From assembly GCA_026392155.1 (NCBI GenBank), contig JAPLCP010000133.1:1-64000 (forward strand): a stretch of DNA of 64,000 bases, in the 5' to 3' direction. The DNA is from Armatimonadota bacterium. GTDB taxonomy: Bacteria > Armatimonadota > Armatimonadia > Armatimonadales > Armatimonadaceae. The notes below the pieces were generated by a model, which worked only from the letters and a program-made list of their open reading frames with translations, had not been told where the DNA came from and ran no database searches. Position 1 is the stretch's first letter. Every line of letters begins with the position of its first letter. The translations under genes were made by a program, and so were the position numbers. Shown here piece by piece: positions 25,029-32,121 of this stretch.

Positions 25029-26326
25029 ATCGGGTTTTTCGTACTCTGGTCGGCAACGACCTGCGCCTCTTTTTCTCCGATAAGCGGGCCATGATCGCCA
25101 CGATCTTTGTCCCGATCATGCTGGCATCGTTCTTTGCCATGATCTTTGGCGGAGGCGGCAGTGGCAAGAAAGCCACTATTGCCGTCTTGGTTGCTGACAA
25201 CGACCAGAGCCCTGTCGCGCAAAAAATTATCGCGGGCCTTAAGACCGATGAGAGCTTTAAAGTCTCTGCGGCGAGTGAAGCCCAGGCGCGAGAAGCCGTC
25301 GGGAAAGGCAAAGTCTCTGTCGCCCTCGTGATTCCCAAAGACTTTGGCATGCAATCCTCAAGCGCTATGTTCAACCCGATCGCGCCGCGTCCAAAGCTGA
25401 CTTTTCTCTACGACCCAGCGCATACTGCCGATTTGCAGATGGCACAGGGCCTGATGACCCAGCAAGTGATGCAAGTCGTTAGCAAAGAGGCATTCTCTGG
25501 CTCCAATAACAGTATTGGCGATGCGCTGGAAATGGCTGAGTCCGACACCAGCCGCGACCCCAAAGAGAAAGCCGCACTTATAGATCTGCTACGCAGTGTC
25601 CAGAAGTGGCAGGGCAGCCAGGGGACGCAGACAGCCAACTCGGGGATGGGAATGTCAAGTCCCTGTGAGATGGAGAGCGAGGCTGTGGTCGCTAAGAGTG
25701 CCAACGAGCCTAAAGATGCGAGTGGTGGCAAGGCAGGCGCAACCCATGTTTTTATTGGGATGGGCGTCCAGGGCCTTCTCTTCTTCGCCATAGACTTTGC
25801 CATTGGCATGGTGCGCGACCGACGGCTCGGGCTCTGGAAGCGCCTGCGGGCTGCGCCTCTCTCTCGCCTCCTCATTCTAGGTAGCCGCTGGATCTCATCG
25901 GCGATTATCGGGCTTGTCGTACTCTCCGCCGTCCTGGCGTTTGGTGCGGTGCTCTACGGGATTCGAGTGAACGGCAGTGTGACTGGTTTTGTCTTGCTCG
26001 CCGTGGCTTCGTCGCTGATGGTGGCCGCCTTTGGGATGCTCATCGCCGCACTGGGGCGCACCGAAGGGCAGTGTCGTGCGTTCGCCGTTCCCGCCGTGCT
26101 AACCATGAGCTTCCTTGGGGGAGCGTGGATTCCGACATTCATGATGCCCGCTTGGATACAGCCCCTCTCACAGCTTCTCCCGACGCGCTGGGCGGTAGAT
26201 GGTTTTGATTTAGTGACCTGGCGTGGCTTAGGACTTGTCGAAGTGCTCCCGTCGCTGGGAATCGTCTTAGGGTTTGCCATCGCCTTCGCGGGGTTTGCCC
26301 TAGCCCGCTTCCGCTGGGAAGACTAG
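25025..26326 (+). CDS. ABC-2 type transporter permease
   Basis: 433 residues. One N-terminal membrane helix (about 20-42) is followed by a roughly 200-residue extracytoplasmic domain. Five more helices lie from about 240 to 430 (VFIGMGVQGLLFFAIDFAIG, then GLVVLSAVLAFGAVLYG and others). This is the YhgE/DrrB-like ABC-2 layout, and it pairs with the ATPase immediately upstream. The stop (TAG) is interlocked with that of the convergent small gene at 26323 in the tetranucleotide CTAG. Confidence 0.92.
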   Translation: MNRVFRTLVGNDLRLFFSDKRAMIATIFVPIMLASFFAMIFGGGGSGKKATIAVLVADNDQSPVAQKIIAGLKTDESFKVSAASEAQAREAVGKGKVSVALVIPKDFGMQSSSAMFNPIAPRPKLTFLYDPAHTADLQMAQGLMTQQVMQVVSKEAFSGSNNSIGDALEMAESDTSRDPKEKAALIDLLRSVQKWQGSQGTQTANSGMGMSSPCEMESEAVVAKSANEPKDASGGKAGATHVFIGMGVQGLLFFAIDFAIGMVRDRRLGLWKRLRAAPLSRLLILGSRWISSAIIGLVVLSAVLAFGAVLYGIRVNGSVTGFVLLAVASSLMVAAFGMLIAALGRTEGQCRAFAVPAVLTMSFLGGAWIPTFMMPAWIQPLSQLLPTRWAVDGFDLVTWRGLGLVEVLPSLGIVLGFAIAFAGFALARFRWED

Positions 26327-26628
26327 CCTACCACAAACGGGCCGCTGCGGGAGCCGACAGTCGTGGCGATCCGTAGCTCGTACGCACCGGGGAGAGCTGT
26401 GGTAGGAATGTAGAGGAAGATGGAGTAACTTGCCCCTTGTCGTTGTAGGAGGCCAATGGGACGCCAGACATCCGGCGCAGGTTCAGGCACGACATTGCCA
26501 TACTGTGAGCCTTGATAGAGAAGCTCCTCCCCTTGCCAGATCTGAAAGGCTCCACCCGTGGAGCGGTTGCTTTCCACCAGAGGAAGACGTAGCTTGCCAC
26601 CGGGGGCGACTTGAGGGGGGGATGCCAT
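26323..26628 (-). CDS. Small beta-rich protein, function unknown
   Basis: 101 residues from ATG 26628; an ATG at 26646 would add six residues. TAGAAT (26642-26637, minus) is 8 bases from the shorter start, which I prefer. The sequence is Ig- or jelly-roll-like (GGAFQIWQGEELLYQG; YSIFLYIPTTALPGAYELRI), with a terminal strand pattern like small carbohydrate-binding or Ig-fold domains. I name no family. It is divergent from the DUF1080 gene. Confidence 0.65.
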   Translation of the reverse strand: MASPPQVAPGGKLRLPLVESNRSTGGAFQIWQGEELLYQGSQYGNVVPEPAPDVWRPIGLLQRQGASYSIFLYIPTTALPGAYELRIATTVGSRSGPFVVG

Positions 26629-26653
26629 TTTGAAATATTCTACCATGACTATC

Positions 26654-26682
26654 TTGTTCTTAAACCTTTTATTGGTTACACT
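26654..26682 (+). promoter_or_regulatory. Promoter of the DUF1080 gene, leaderless arrangement
   Basis: TTGTTC (26654-26659), a 17-base spacer, TACACT (26677-26682), then 6 bases to ATG 26689. It has the best -35/-10 pair among the leaderless-type starts. Confidence 0.7.
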
Positions 26683-26688
26683 GTAGGC

Positions 26689-27393
26689 ATGCGATTTTTT
26701 CAAGATGGTTTTACCGATACGCCGTTTTTGCCCGGGGGGAAATGGCGCGTCCACGATAAGTTCCGCCCCCGACCTGCTGTGGTGACGCCTCCTGCGGCGG
26801 GGCCGTTTACGCCGCCTCCTGCCGATGCTGTTGTGCTCTTCGATGGTAAGAGTACCGATGCTTGGACTCGTCCCTGGAAGATTGTTGACGGGGCGATGGA
26901 GGTTACCAAGGGCCTTGGGAGCAACGAGACAAAACAAAAATTTGGGGACATGCAGCTTCATCTGGAGTTTGCCACGCCTGCTGAGGTGAAGGGCAATGGT
27001 CAGGGCCGGGGCAACTCAGGCGTGATTATCCAGGGACGCTACGAGATCCAAGTGCTCGATTCGTACAACAGTGAGACCTATGCCGATGGGCAGTGTGGTG
27101 CAGTCTATGGGCAGAACCCGCCGCTGGTGAATGCGTGCCGCAAGCCTGGTGAGTGGCAAGCCTACGATATTCTCTTCACCGCGCCTAAGTTTGCTGCTGA
27201 TGGCAAGCTAGAGAGTCCTGCGTATGTGACGGTGATCCAAAATGGCATTCTGCTGCACAACCACCGCGAGATTCTCTGGCCTGTGGCGCACAAGGATGTC
27301 AATAAGTACACCCCACACGGCCCCGCGCCGCTCCAGCTGCAAGACCACGGCAACCCCACACGCTTCCGCAATATCTGGGTTCGTCCGCTCTAG
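26689..27393 (+). CDS. DUF1080 (3-keto-disaccharide hydrolase-type) protein
   Basis: 234 residues. The DUF1080 jelly-roll starts at VVLFDGKSTDAW (about 47-58). Its core is GNGQGRGNSGVIIQGRYEIQVLDSYN, and it ends PLQLQDHGNPTRFRNIWVRPL, exactly as in PF06439 proteins. Some members cleave 3-keto-glycosides made by Gfo/Idh/MocA oxidases. No signal peptide is present, although many homologues are exported. The start follows from the promoter 6 bases upstream. The stop is interlocked with the convergent acetyltransferase. Confidence 0.9.
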   Translation: MRFFQDGFTDTPFLPGGKWRVHDKFRPRPAVVTPPAAGPFTPPPADAVVLFDGKSTDAWTRPWKIVDGAMEVTKGLGSNETKQKFGDMQLHLEFATPAEVKGNGQGRGNSGVIIQGRYEIQVLDSYNSETYADGQCGAVYGQNPPLVNACRKPGEWQAYDILFTAPKFAADGKLESPAYVTVIQNGILLHNHREILWPVAHKDVNKYTPHGPAPLQLQDHGNPTRFRNIWVRPL

Positions 27394-27857
27394 CGGCCAA
27401 AGATCGGGCCACGCGTCTTGCGCAGAAGAAGCTCCGCGTGGCCTGCGACCAGAAAGTTTTCCAACCGCCCAACTTGCTCAAAGCCGCGCTGCTGGTAGAG
27501 CCTCTGGGCACCGTCATTGAAATCAGAGACGCACAGAAAGAGATTGGGGTGGCGGGAGAAGACGCGCTCCTCGACAAAGTCAAGGAGCGCGCTCCCGACT
27601 CCCTTACCCCGCTGCTCAGGCGCAACGCACAGAATCTGAAGATAGCCGATAAAAGGCCCGCCAAAGTTCAGGAGCGCAATCCCGACGGGCGTATTCTCCG
27701 TGTCTGCCGCTACCCATTTTTCTAGCCCTCCACGTCGGAGTGCCCACTCGCTCTTGGCCTGATCAAACCCCAGTGTGATCCATGGCTCTGATAGGGTTAG
27801 CCAGCGTGCGCAGCCTTCCACTTCATCTTCAGCCAGCTCCCGAAAAGTTAGTTGCAT
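27390..27857 (-). CDS. GNAT-family N-acetyltransferase
   Basis: 155 residues from ATG 27857. The acetyl-CoA binding motif A is VAPEQRGKGVGSALLDF (R/Q-x-x-G-x-G/A pattern), followed by LFLCVSDFNDGAQRLYQQRGF, the standard GNAT C-terminal segment. The acceptor is unknown. It diverges from the OPT-like transporter across 28 bases and converges with the DUF1080 gene with 4 overlapping bases (CTAG). Confidence 0.88.
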   Translation of the reverse strand: MQLTFRELAEDEVEGCARWLTLSEPWITLGFDQAKSEWALRRGGLEKWVAADTENTPVGIALLNFGGPFIGYLQILCVAPEQRGKGVGSALLDFVEERVFSRHPNLFLCVSDFNDGAQRLYQQRGFEQVGRLENFLVAGHAELLLRKTRGPIFGR

Positions 27858-27885
27858 GGTGTTTTTTCCGCTACAATGGTACCCC

Positions 27886-29826
27886 ATGCGAAAGACAGTG
27901 CTTTATGGTCTCGGAACCTTGTTGTTACTGGCCAATGCCTACTTCGGCACCTATGCCTATGTGGTAACCCAGGCACTTCTCTGGACACAGACGGCGCTTC
28001 AGCGCGGCCCGCTGGTGATGCTCTTTGCGCTCGTCTGCCTGAATCTGTTTTTCTTGAAGTTTGCGAAGAAGTGGGCACTGAACCAGAAGGAGCTGATCAC
28101 GCTCTATGGAATGCTCTGCGTGGGAACTTGCGCGGCAGGCTATGGCTTTGTGCAGATCCTCATCAACCAGATTCCCGCCCCGTTCTACTCCGACTACGCC
28201 ACGGGGGGCAGTAAGTTCAAGGACTATATCTGGCCCAATATCCCGGAGTGGCTCGCTCCGCGCGACCCCGAGGTGCTGAGTGGCTTTTTTCGGGGCAACA
28301 CGACTCTCTGGACGGTGGCGAACCTTAAGGGCTGGGCAGCTCCGGTGCTGGCGTGGAGCGCCTTTATTATCACCGTGTTCTGGACACTACTCTGCGCGAT
28401 GTCTCTGTTTCGTAAGCAGTGGATTGAGGAGGAGCGCCTGACCTTTCCGCTGGTGCTCCTCCCGCTGGAGATCACGGAGAACGGGGGGCGCGCCCCCATC
28501 TTTAAGAATCCACTATTCTGGGCGGGCGTGGTGGTTGCAGGGCTCTTGGAGAGTGTGAACTATATCAACTTTCTTTACCCCTCGGTGCCGAGCATTCCCC
28601 TGAAACCGGGGATGGGCATCAACGAGCTCGGGCCGCTTTTTACCCAGCGACCGTTGAGCACCATGGGACGCTTCACGCTGGCGTTCTATCCCTCGATTAT
28701 TGGAATCGCGTATCTGCTCTCTCTGGAAGTTAGCTTCTCGTGCTGGAGTATGTATCTGGTGCAGAAGGCACTGGTGATCGGGAGCGCGTGGCTAGGGCTC
28801 TCCGAGAGCGGTGGGAGCGGCCCGACCAACCGGATGCCCTATGTGAGAGAGCAGGGCCTCGGAGCTTTTGTCGGGATTGCGCTGTTCTCGCTCTGGATGG
28901 CCCGCAAGGCGCTGAAGAAAGCTCTTGAGGCGCTGGAGAAGCCCGCTGCCGATACGCACGAGGAGCTCATGACACCACGCATGGCGCTTTTGGGCGGCGG
29001 GGGGGGCTTGCTCTTTTTGACGCTCTTCTTGACGGTAGCCGGGGCGAGCTTCTGGCAGGCACTGACCTATGTTCTGATCTACACGTGCTGCGCGATCACG
29101 CTGGCACGGGTGGTGAGTGAGGCGGGCGCGGGCTGGGCATGGGCTCCGATGTGGGGCAATGGGCAGTTTGTGGCGGATGTCTTTGGGCAGAACCATCTCT
29201 CGGGCAAGCAAGCCGTCCTCCTGATTGGCTACACCAACTGGATGAACGACATGCGCGACAACCCGATGCCACACTCTGCCGAGGCGCTGAAGATGGCGCA
29301 AGGCGGGGGGCTCGCCCCGCGTGCGCTTCTCAAGCCGCTGCTCTTTGCCGCCGTGATCGGGACTCTGGCGGCGTTCTGGGCGCACTTAGACATCTACTAC
29401 ACCTACGGCGCGGCGACGGCAAAAGTCCGCCCTGCCCTCCAGGGAGGAGCCTTGGTTCCCGCACGACAGGCGGTCTCTCTCTTAGTCTCGCCCACCCTCG
29501 CCGATATTCCGGGGCTCCTCGGCGCAGGCGTGGGGGCTCTGATTGCAATCGCGATCTCGGTGCTCCGGCAGCGCTTCAATGGCTTCCCCCTCCACCCGCT
29601 GGGCTATGCGGTGGGAATGACCAACACGATGGAGTACATGTGGTGCCCGTTTCTGATCGCGTGGGTGCTGAAGACCATCACGCTGCGCTACGCCGGAATC
29701 GGGGGCTACCGCAAGCTCTTGCCGTTCTTTCTAGGGCTCATTTTAGGCGACTACGTGATCCCGACCCTCTGGGGCATCTTTGGGATGGCAAGCGGTTATC
29801 AGATGTACATGGTCTTCCCACACTGA
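27886..29826 (+). CDS. OPT-like polytopic membrane protein (DUF6785-type)
   Basis: 646 residues with about 14 hydrophobic helices. The family pattern includes LNLFFLKFAKKWALNQKELITLYGML, KQWIEEERLTFPLVLLPLEI, GAGWAWAPMWG and GFPLHPLGYAVG near the end, as in the oligopeptide-transporter-like family frequent in Planctomycetota and Armatimonadota. The substrate is unknown. I start at ATG 27886, 8 bases after TACAAT (27872-27877), rather than the in-frame 27775 start that lies inside the divergent acetyltransferase gene. Confidence 0.82.
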   Translation: MRKTVLYGLGTLLLLANAYFGTYAYVVTQALLWTQTALQRGPLVMLFALVCLNLFFLKFAKKWALNQKELITLYGMLCVGTCAAGYGFVQILINQIPAPFYSDYATGGSKFKDYIWPNIPEWLAPRDPEVLSGFFRGNTTLWTVANLKGWAAPVLAWSAFIITVFWTLLCAMSLFRKQWIEEERLTFPLVLLPLEITENGGRAPIFKNPLFWAGVVVAGLLESVNYINFLYPSVPSIPLKPGMGINELGPLFTQRPLSTMGRFTLAFYPSIIGIAYLLSLEVSFSCWSMYLVQKALVIGSAWLGLSESGGSGPTNRMPYVREQGLGAFVGIALFSLWMARKALKKALEALEKPAADTHEELMTPRMALLGGGGGLLFLTLFLTVAGASFWQALTYVLIYTCCAITLARVVSEAGAGWAWAPMWGNGQFVADVFGQNHLSGKQAVLLIGYTNWMNDMRDNPMPHSAEALKMAQGGGLAPRALLKPLLFAAVIGTLAAFWAHLDIYYTYGAATAKVRPALQGGALVPARQAVSLLVSPTLADIPGLLGAGVGALIAIAISVLRQRFNGFPLHPLGYAVGMTNTMEYMWCPFLIAWVLKTITLRYAGIGGYRKLLPFFLGLILGDYVIPTLWGIFGMASGYQMYMVFPH

Positions 29827-29993
29827 GTGCCCTCCTCCCGTTTTCCCTCCTCCCGTTTTCCCTCCTCCCCCCCCGGCCCCCTCCTCACAATCCTGGGAGG
29901 AAGGGGAGAGAGGGGGAGATTCGTACTCCCTCCCCAATCCTGCCTCCGCAGGATTGGGAGGAGGGAAGAGCGAAGCGAAGGGAGGAGGGTCGC
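29827..29993. repeat. Low-complexity purine/pyrimidine repeat block between convergent genes
   Basis: This is the longest gene-free stretch of the window. It starts with just over two copies of a 15-base unit (CCCTCCTCCCGTTTT), then C-rich and G-rich tracts, then a hairpin and an AG-rich tail. It separates the OPT-like and MFS genes and holds no reading frame I would call. Confidence 0.6.
29934..29957. terminator. Hairpin between convergent genes, possible bidirectional terminator
   Basis: A perfect 10-base inverted repeat (CCAATCCTGC / GCAGGATTGG) with a 4-base loop. No T run follows on either strand, so intrinsic termination is unproven. AATCCTG also occurs at 29889, suggesting a decayed second copy of the same element. 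Confidence 0.4.
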
Positions 29994-31178
29994 CTATTTT
30001 TGCGCCTGGAAGAGCTTTCTTGCCACGAGAGCTAGCACGAACAGCCCGGCTCCCGCGAGGGAGAAGCCCATGCCATAGCCGCCGCTTTTGAGAACCTGCC
30101 CCATCACGGCAGGGCCTGCCGCTTGCCCCAAGAAGAACGCGAAGGCAAAGAGCGAGACGGCGGTGCCGCGCATGGTGGGAGAGAGCTCGGTGGCGCGGGT
30201 CTGGAGCGGGCCGTGCATGGTGTAGTAGCCCATGCCAAAGATAATGATGGCGGGAATGAAGAGCCACCAGACCGGAAGCCACCCGATCAGCGAGTAGCCC
30301 GCGAGCAAGAGCGTGCCGCCCAAGAGTAGTGTCCCCAGCTCGCCAATCTTGGGGACGAGCTTTTTCACGCTCGCGCTGTAGATGAGCCCCCCGATACCGA
30401 AGCACGCCAGCAAGAGCCCGATGGTGAGATAGGAAAGCCCAAAGCGCTCCTTGAGGGAGGCTCCTAGAAACGGCAGGCCGCCAAAGATAAAGAAGCCCTC
30501 AACAAAAGCCGTTCCCAGAACAATCCGAGCCTGTGGCATGGCCCAGAGCGTCAGATAAGGCGCAAACGAGAACTTCCGATCGGGGCGCGGCTCCTCAGGC
30601 ACGCGCCTGCTCTCTCGCCAGAGCATCACGGCCATGAGCAGAGAGGCCCCCGCAAAGAGGCGGTAGATCACCTGCCAGCTTAAAAACTCCCCGAAAACTC
30701 CTCCCAGGCTGCTCCCCAGAATCTGCCCGAGCATCAAGGCGCTCATGAACCGTCCTAGAGTGACTTGGCGCTCCTGGTAGGGAAACTTATCGCCGATATA
30801 GCCCAGCGAGAGCGGGATCACGGCGGCGGCGGCCATTCCAGTGAGAAAGCGCAGAGTGGTGAAGAGGGGAAGAGTGGGCATGAGTGTCCCCAGCGCCTCT
30901 CCCAGAGAAAAAAGCGCCAGTGCCCCTGCCATCACCTTAAGCTTGCCTACTCTATCGCCCAGGGGGCCGTAGAAAAGCTGGAAGAGGCCGTAGGCAAACG
31001 CATAGAGCGTTAGTGCAATGGTCGCGCCTTCTTTGGTGGTGTGAAAGTCACCGGCGATAAGCTTGAGGAGCGGGTCCATGACACGGGAATCGGCCTGCAC
31101 GAGAAAGGCAGCGGTTCCTAAAACCAAGAGCGAGGCACGGGCCGACGGGGTAGCCGAGGCGGAGGGAGGAGGGGTCAC
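29994..31178 (-). CDS. Major facilitator superfamily transporter
   Basis: 394 residues with 12 predicted helices. The loop 2-3 motif YGPLGDRVGKLKVM (MFS motif A, about residues 70-83) is clear. FMSALMLGQILGSSLGGVFGEFLSWQVIYR is the antiporter-type motif C region. The overall pattern matches drug/sugar efflux MFS proteins. The substrate is unknown. It lies 13 bases downstream of the TPR gene, so the two probably share a transcript. The N-terminal Ser/Ala-rich segment is unusual but short. Confidence 0.9.
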   Translation of the reverse strand: MTPPPSASATPSARASLLVLGTAAFLVQADSRVMDPLLKLIAGDFHTTKEGATIALTLYAFAYGLFQLFYGPLGDRVGKLKVMAGALALFSLGEALGTLMPTLPLFTTLRFLTGMAAAAVIPLSLGYIGDKFPYQERQVTLGRFMSALMLGQILGSSLGGVFGEFLSWQVIYRLFAGASLLMAVMLWRESRRVPEEPRPDRKFSFAPYLTLWAMPQARIVLGTAFVEGFFIFGGLPFLGASLKERFGLSYLTIGLLLACFGIGGLIYSASVKKLVPKIGELGTLLLGGTLLLAGYSLIGWLPVWWLFIPAIIIFGMGYYTMHGPLQTRATELSPTMRGTAVSLFAFAFFLGQAAGPAVMGQVLKSGGYGMGFSLAGAGLFVLALVARKLFQAQK

Positions 31179-31191
31179 GGGGTGGTTACTT

Positions 31192-32085
31192 TCACGGGGT
31201 GGTTGCTTTCTGGAGCGGAGGCAAGACTACCCTCAGCTCTTTTTCGAAGAGAAGATACTCTGGGCGGTTTCTCAAATCCTCACCGAGCGAGGCTTGGAGG
31301 AAATTATAATAGCGGTCGGCGAGGGGGCGGGCTTTCCCACGCTCCCCGAGCTTGTGGTGTGCAAGCGCTAAAAAGACAGTGTTCATGGGCTCTTTGAGGA
31401 GCGCTTCGCTCTCCTCAAGAGCTGTGATGGCCTCACGGAACCGCCCGGCGCGGTAGAGCGCGACCCCTAAGGTATTGAGCGCATTGGCCCGTCCCTCAGG
31501 AGGCATCTTGGGAGTGAGCTGCACTCCACGCTCGCCCAGCGCCACGGCGGGAGCGTAGTCTTTGAGGGCACTAGGAAGGAGCACCAGTGCCCAGGCGCGG
31601 TCGTTGGGATTGCCATCACTTTCAGCGTCGGGGGCGCTAAGGAGCGCTTGAGTAAAAGTCGTGTAGCGCTTGAGATCTCCCTGGAGGGCGAGAATGTCTG
31701 CCTGCCCTGCAGGCGTGGCACTGTCGTAGCGAGGGCTCCAGAGCTTCGCTGCCAGCTCGCGCTTCCCCAGGTGCCAGTAGGCCTCCGCCTGGATTGTGGC
31801 GATAGAGGGAGAGCAGCTCTGGCCACAGGTGTCAGCAGCGCGTTGGGCCACTTTCTGCCAGTTTGCTTGCTTGGCATACCCGACAAGCTCCTGCTGCACC
31901 CGACGGATTCGGTCGAGCATCTCGGGGGTAGGCGAGTCGGAGCCAAATCGTGAGCTGAGCTGATCTCTGGGTGTGCGGGGGGCGTAGCGGTCGAAGAGGC
32001 CAAAGGCGGCAAGGAGCACCATCGGCGTGAGGAGCCCCACTCCTGCTAGAAGCATCCGCTGTCGTGTTTCTGCGGTGGCCTGCAT
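31192..32085 (-). CDS. Membrane-anchored TPR protein
   Basis: 297 residues from ATG 32085. One membrane helix lies near the N-terminus (about 11-31: MLLAGVGLLTPMVLLAAFGL), followed by a soluble region with TPR-like helical pairs. The last two are the clearest: ANALNTLGVALYRAGRFREAI and NTVFLALAHHKLGERGKARPLADRYYN. It probably acts as a periplasmic or cytoplasmic scaffold. TACAAT ends 6 bases before the ATG. An upstream in-frame start at 32277 would run through the promoter and into the divergent sulfatase gene, so I reject it. Confidence 0.78.
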   Translation of the reverse strand: MQATAETRQRMLLAGVGLLTPMVLLAAFGLFDRYAPRTPRDQLSSRFGSDSPTPEMLDRIRRVQQELVGYAKQANWQKVAQRAADTCGQSCSPSIATIQAEAYWHLGKRELAAKLWSPRYDSATPAGQADILALQGDLKRYTTFTQALLSAPDAESDGNPNDRAWALVLLPSALKDYAPAVALGERGVQLTPKMPPEGRANALNTLGVALYRAGRFREAITALEESEALLKEPMNTVFLALAHHKLGERGKARPLADRYYNFLQASLGEDLRNRPEYLLFEKELRVVLPPLQKATTP

Positions 32086-32121
32086 GCAGGTATTGTACAC
32101 GATTTTGGTGAACCCTTTCGC

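Noticed and set aside
26647-26961. Upstream half of the 212-codon frame ending at 26323
   Set aside because: It is the shadow of the DUF1080 gene and crosses that gene's promoter; only the last about 101 codons look like a protein.
29827-29900. Possible CRISPR array
   Set aside because: The 15-base units are adjacent without spacers and there are no cas genes.
29139-30035. 298-codon plus-strand frame overlapping the OPT-like gene end
   Set aside because: Low-complexity Arg/Pro/Leu-rich translation, out of frame with a good membrane protein.
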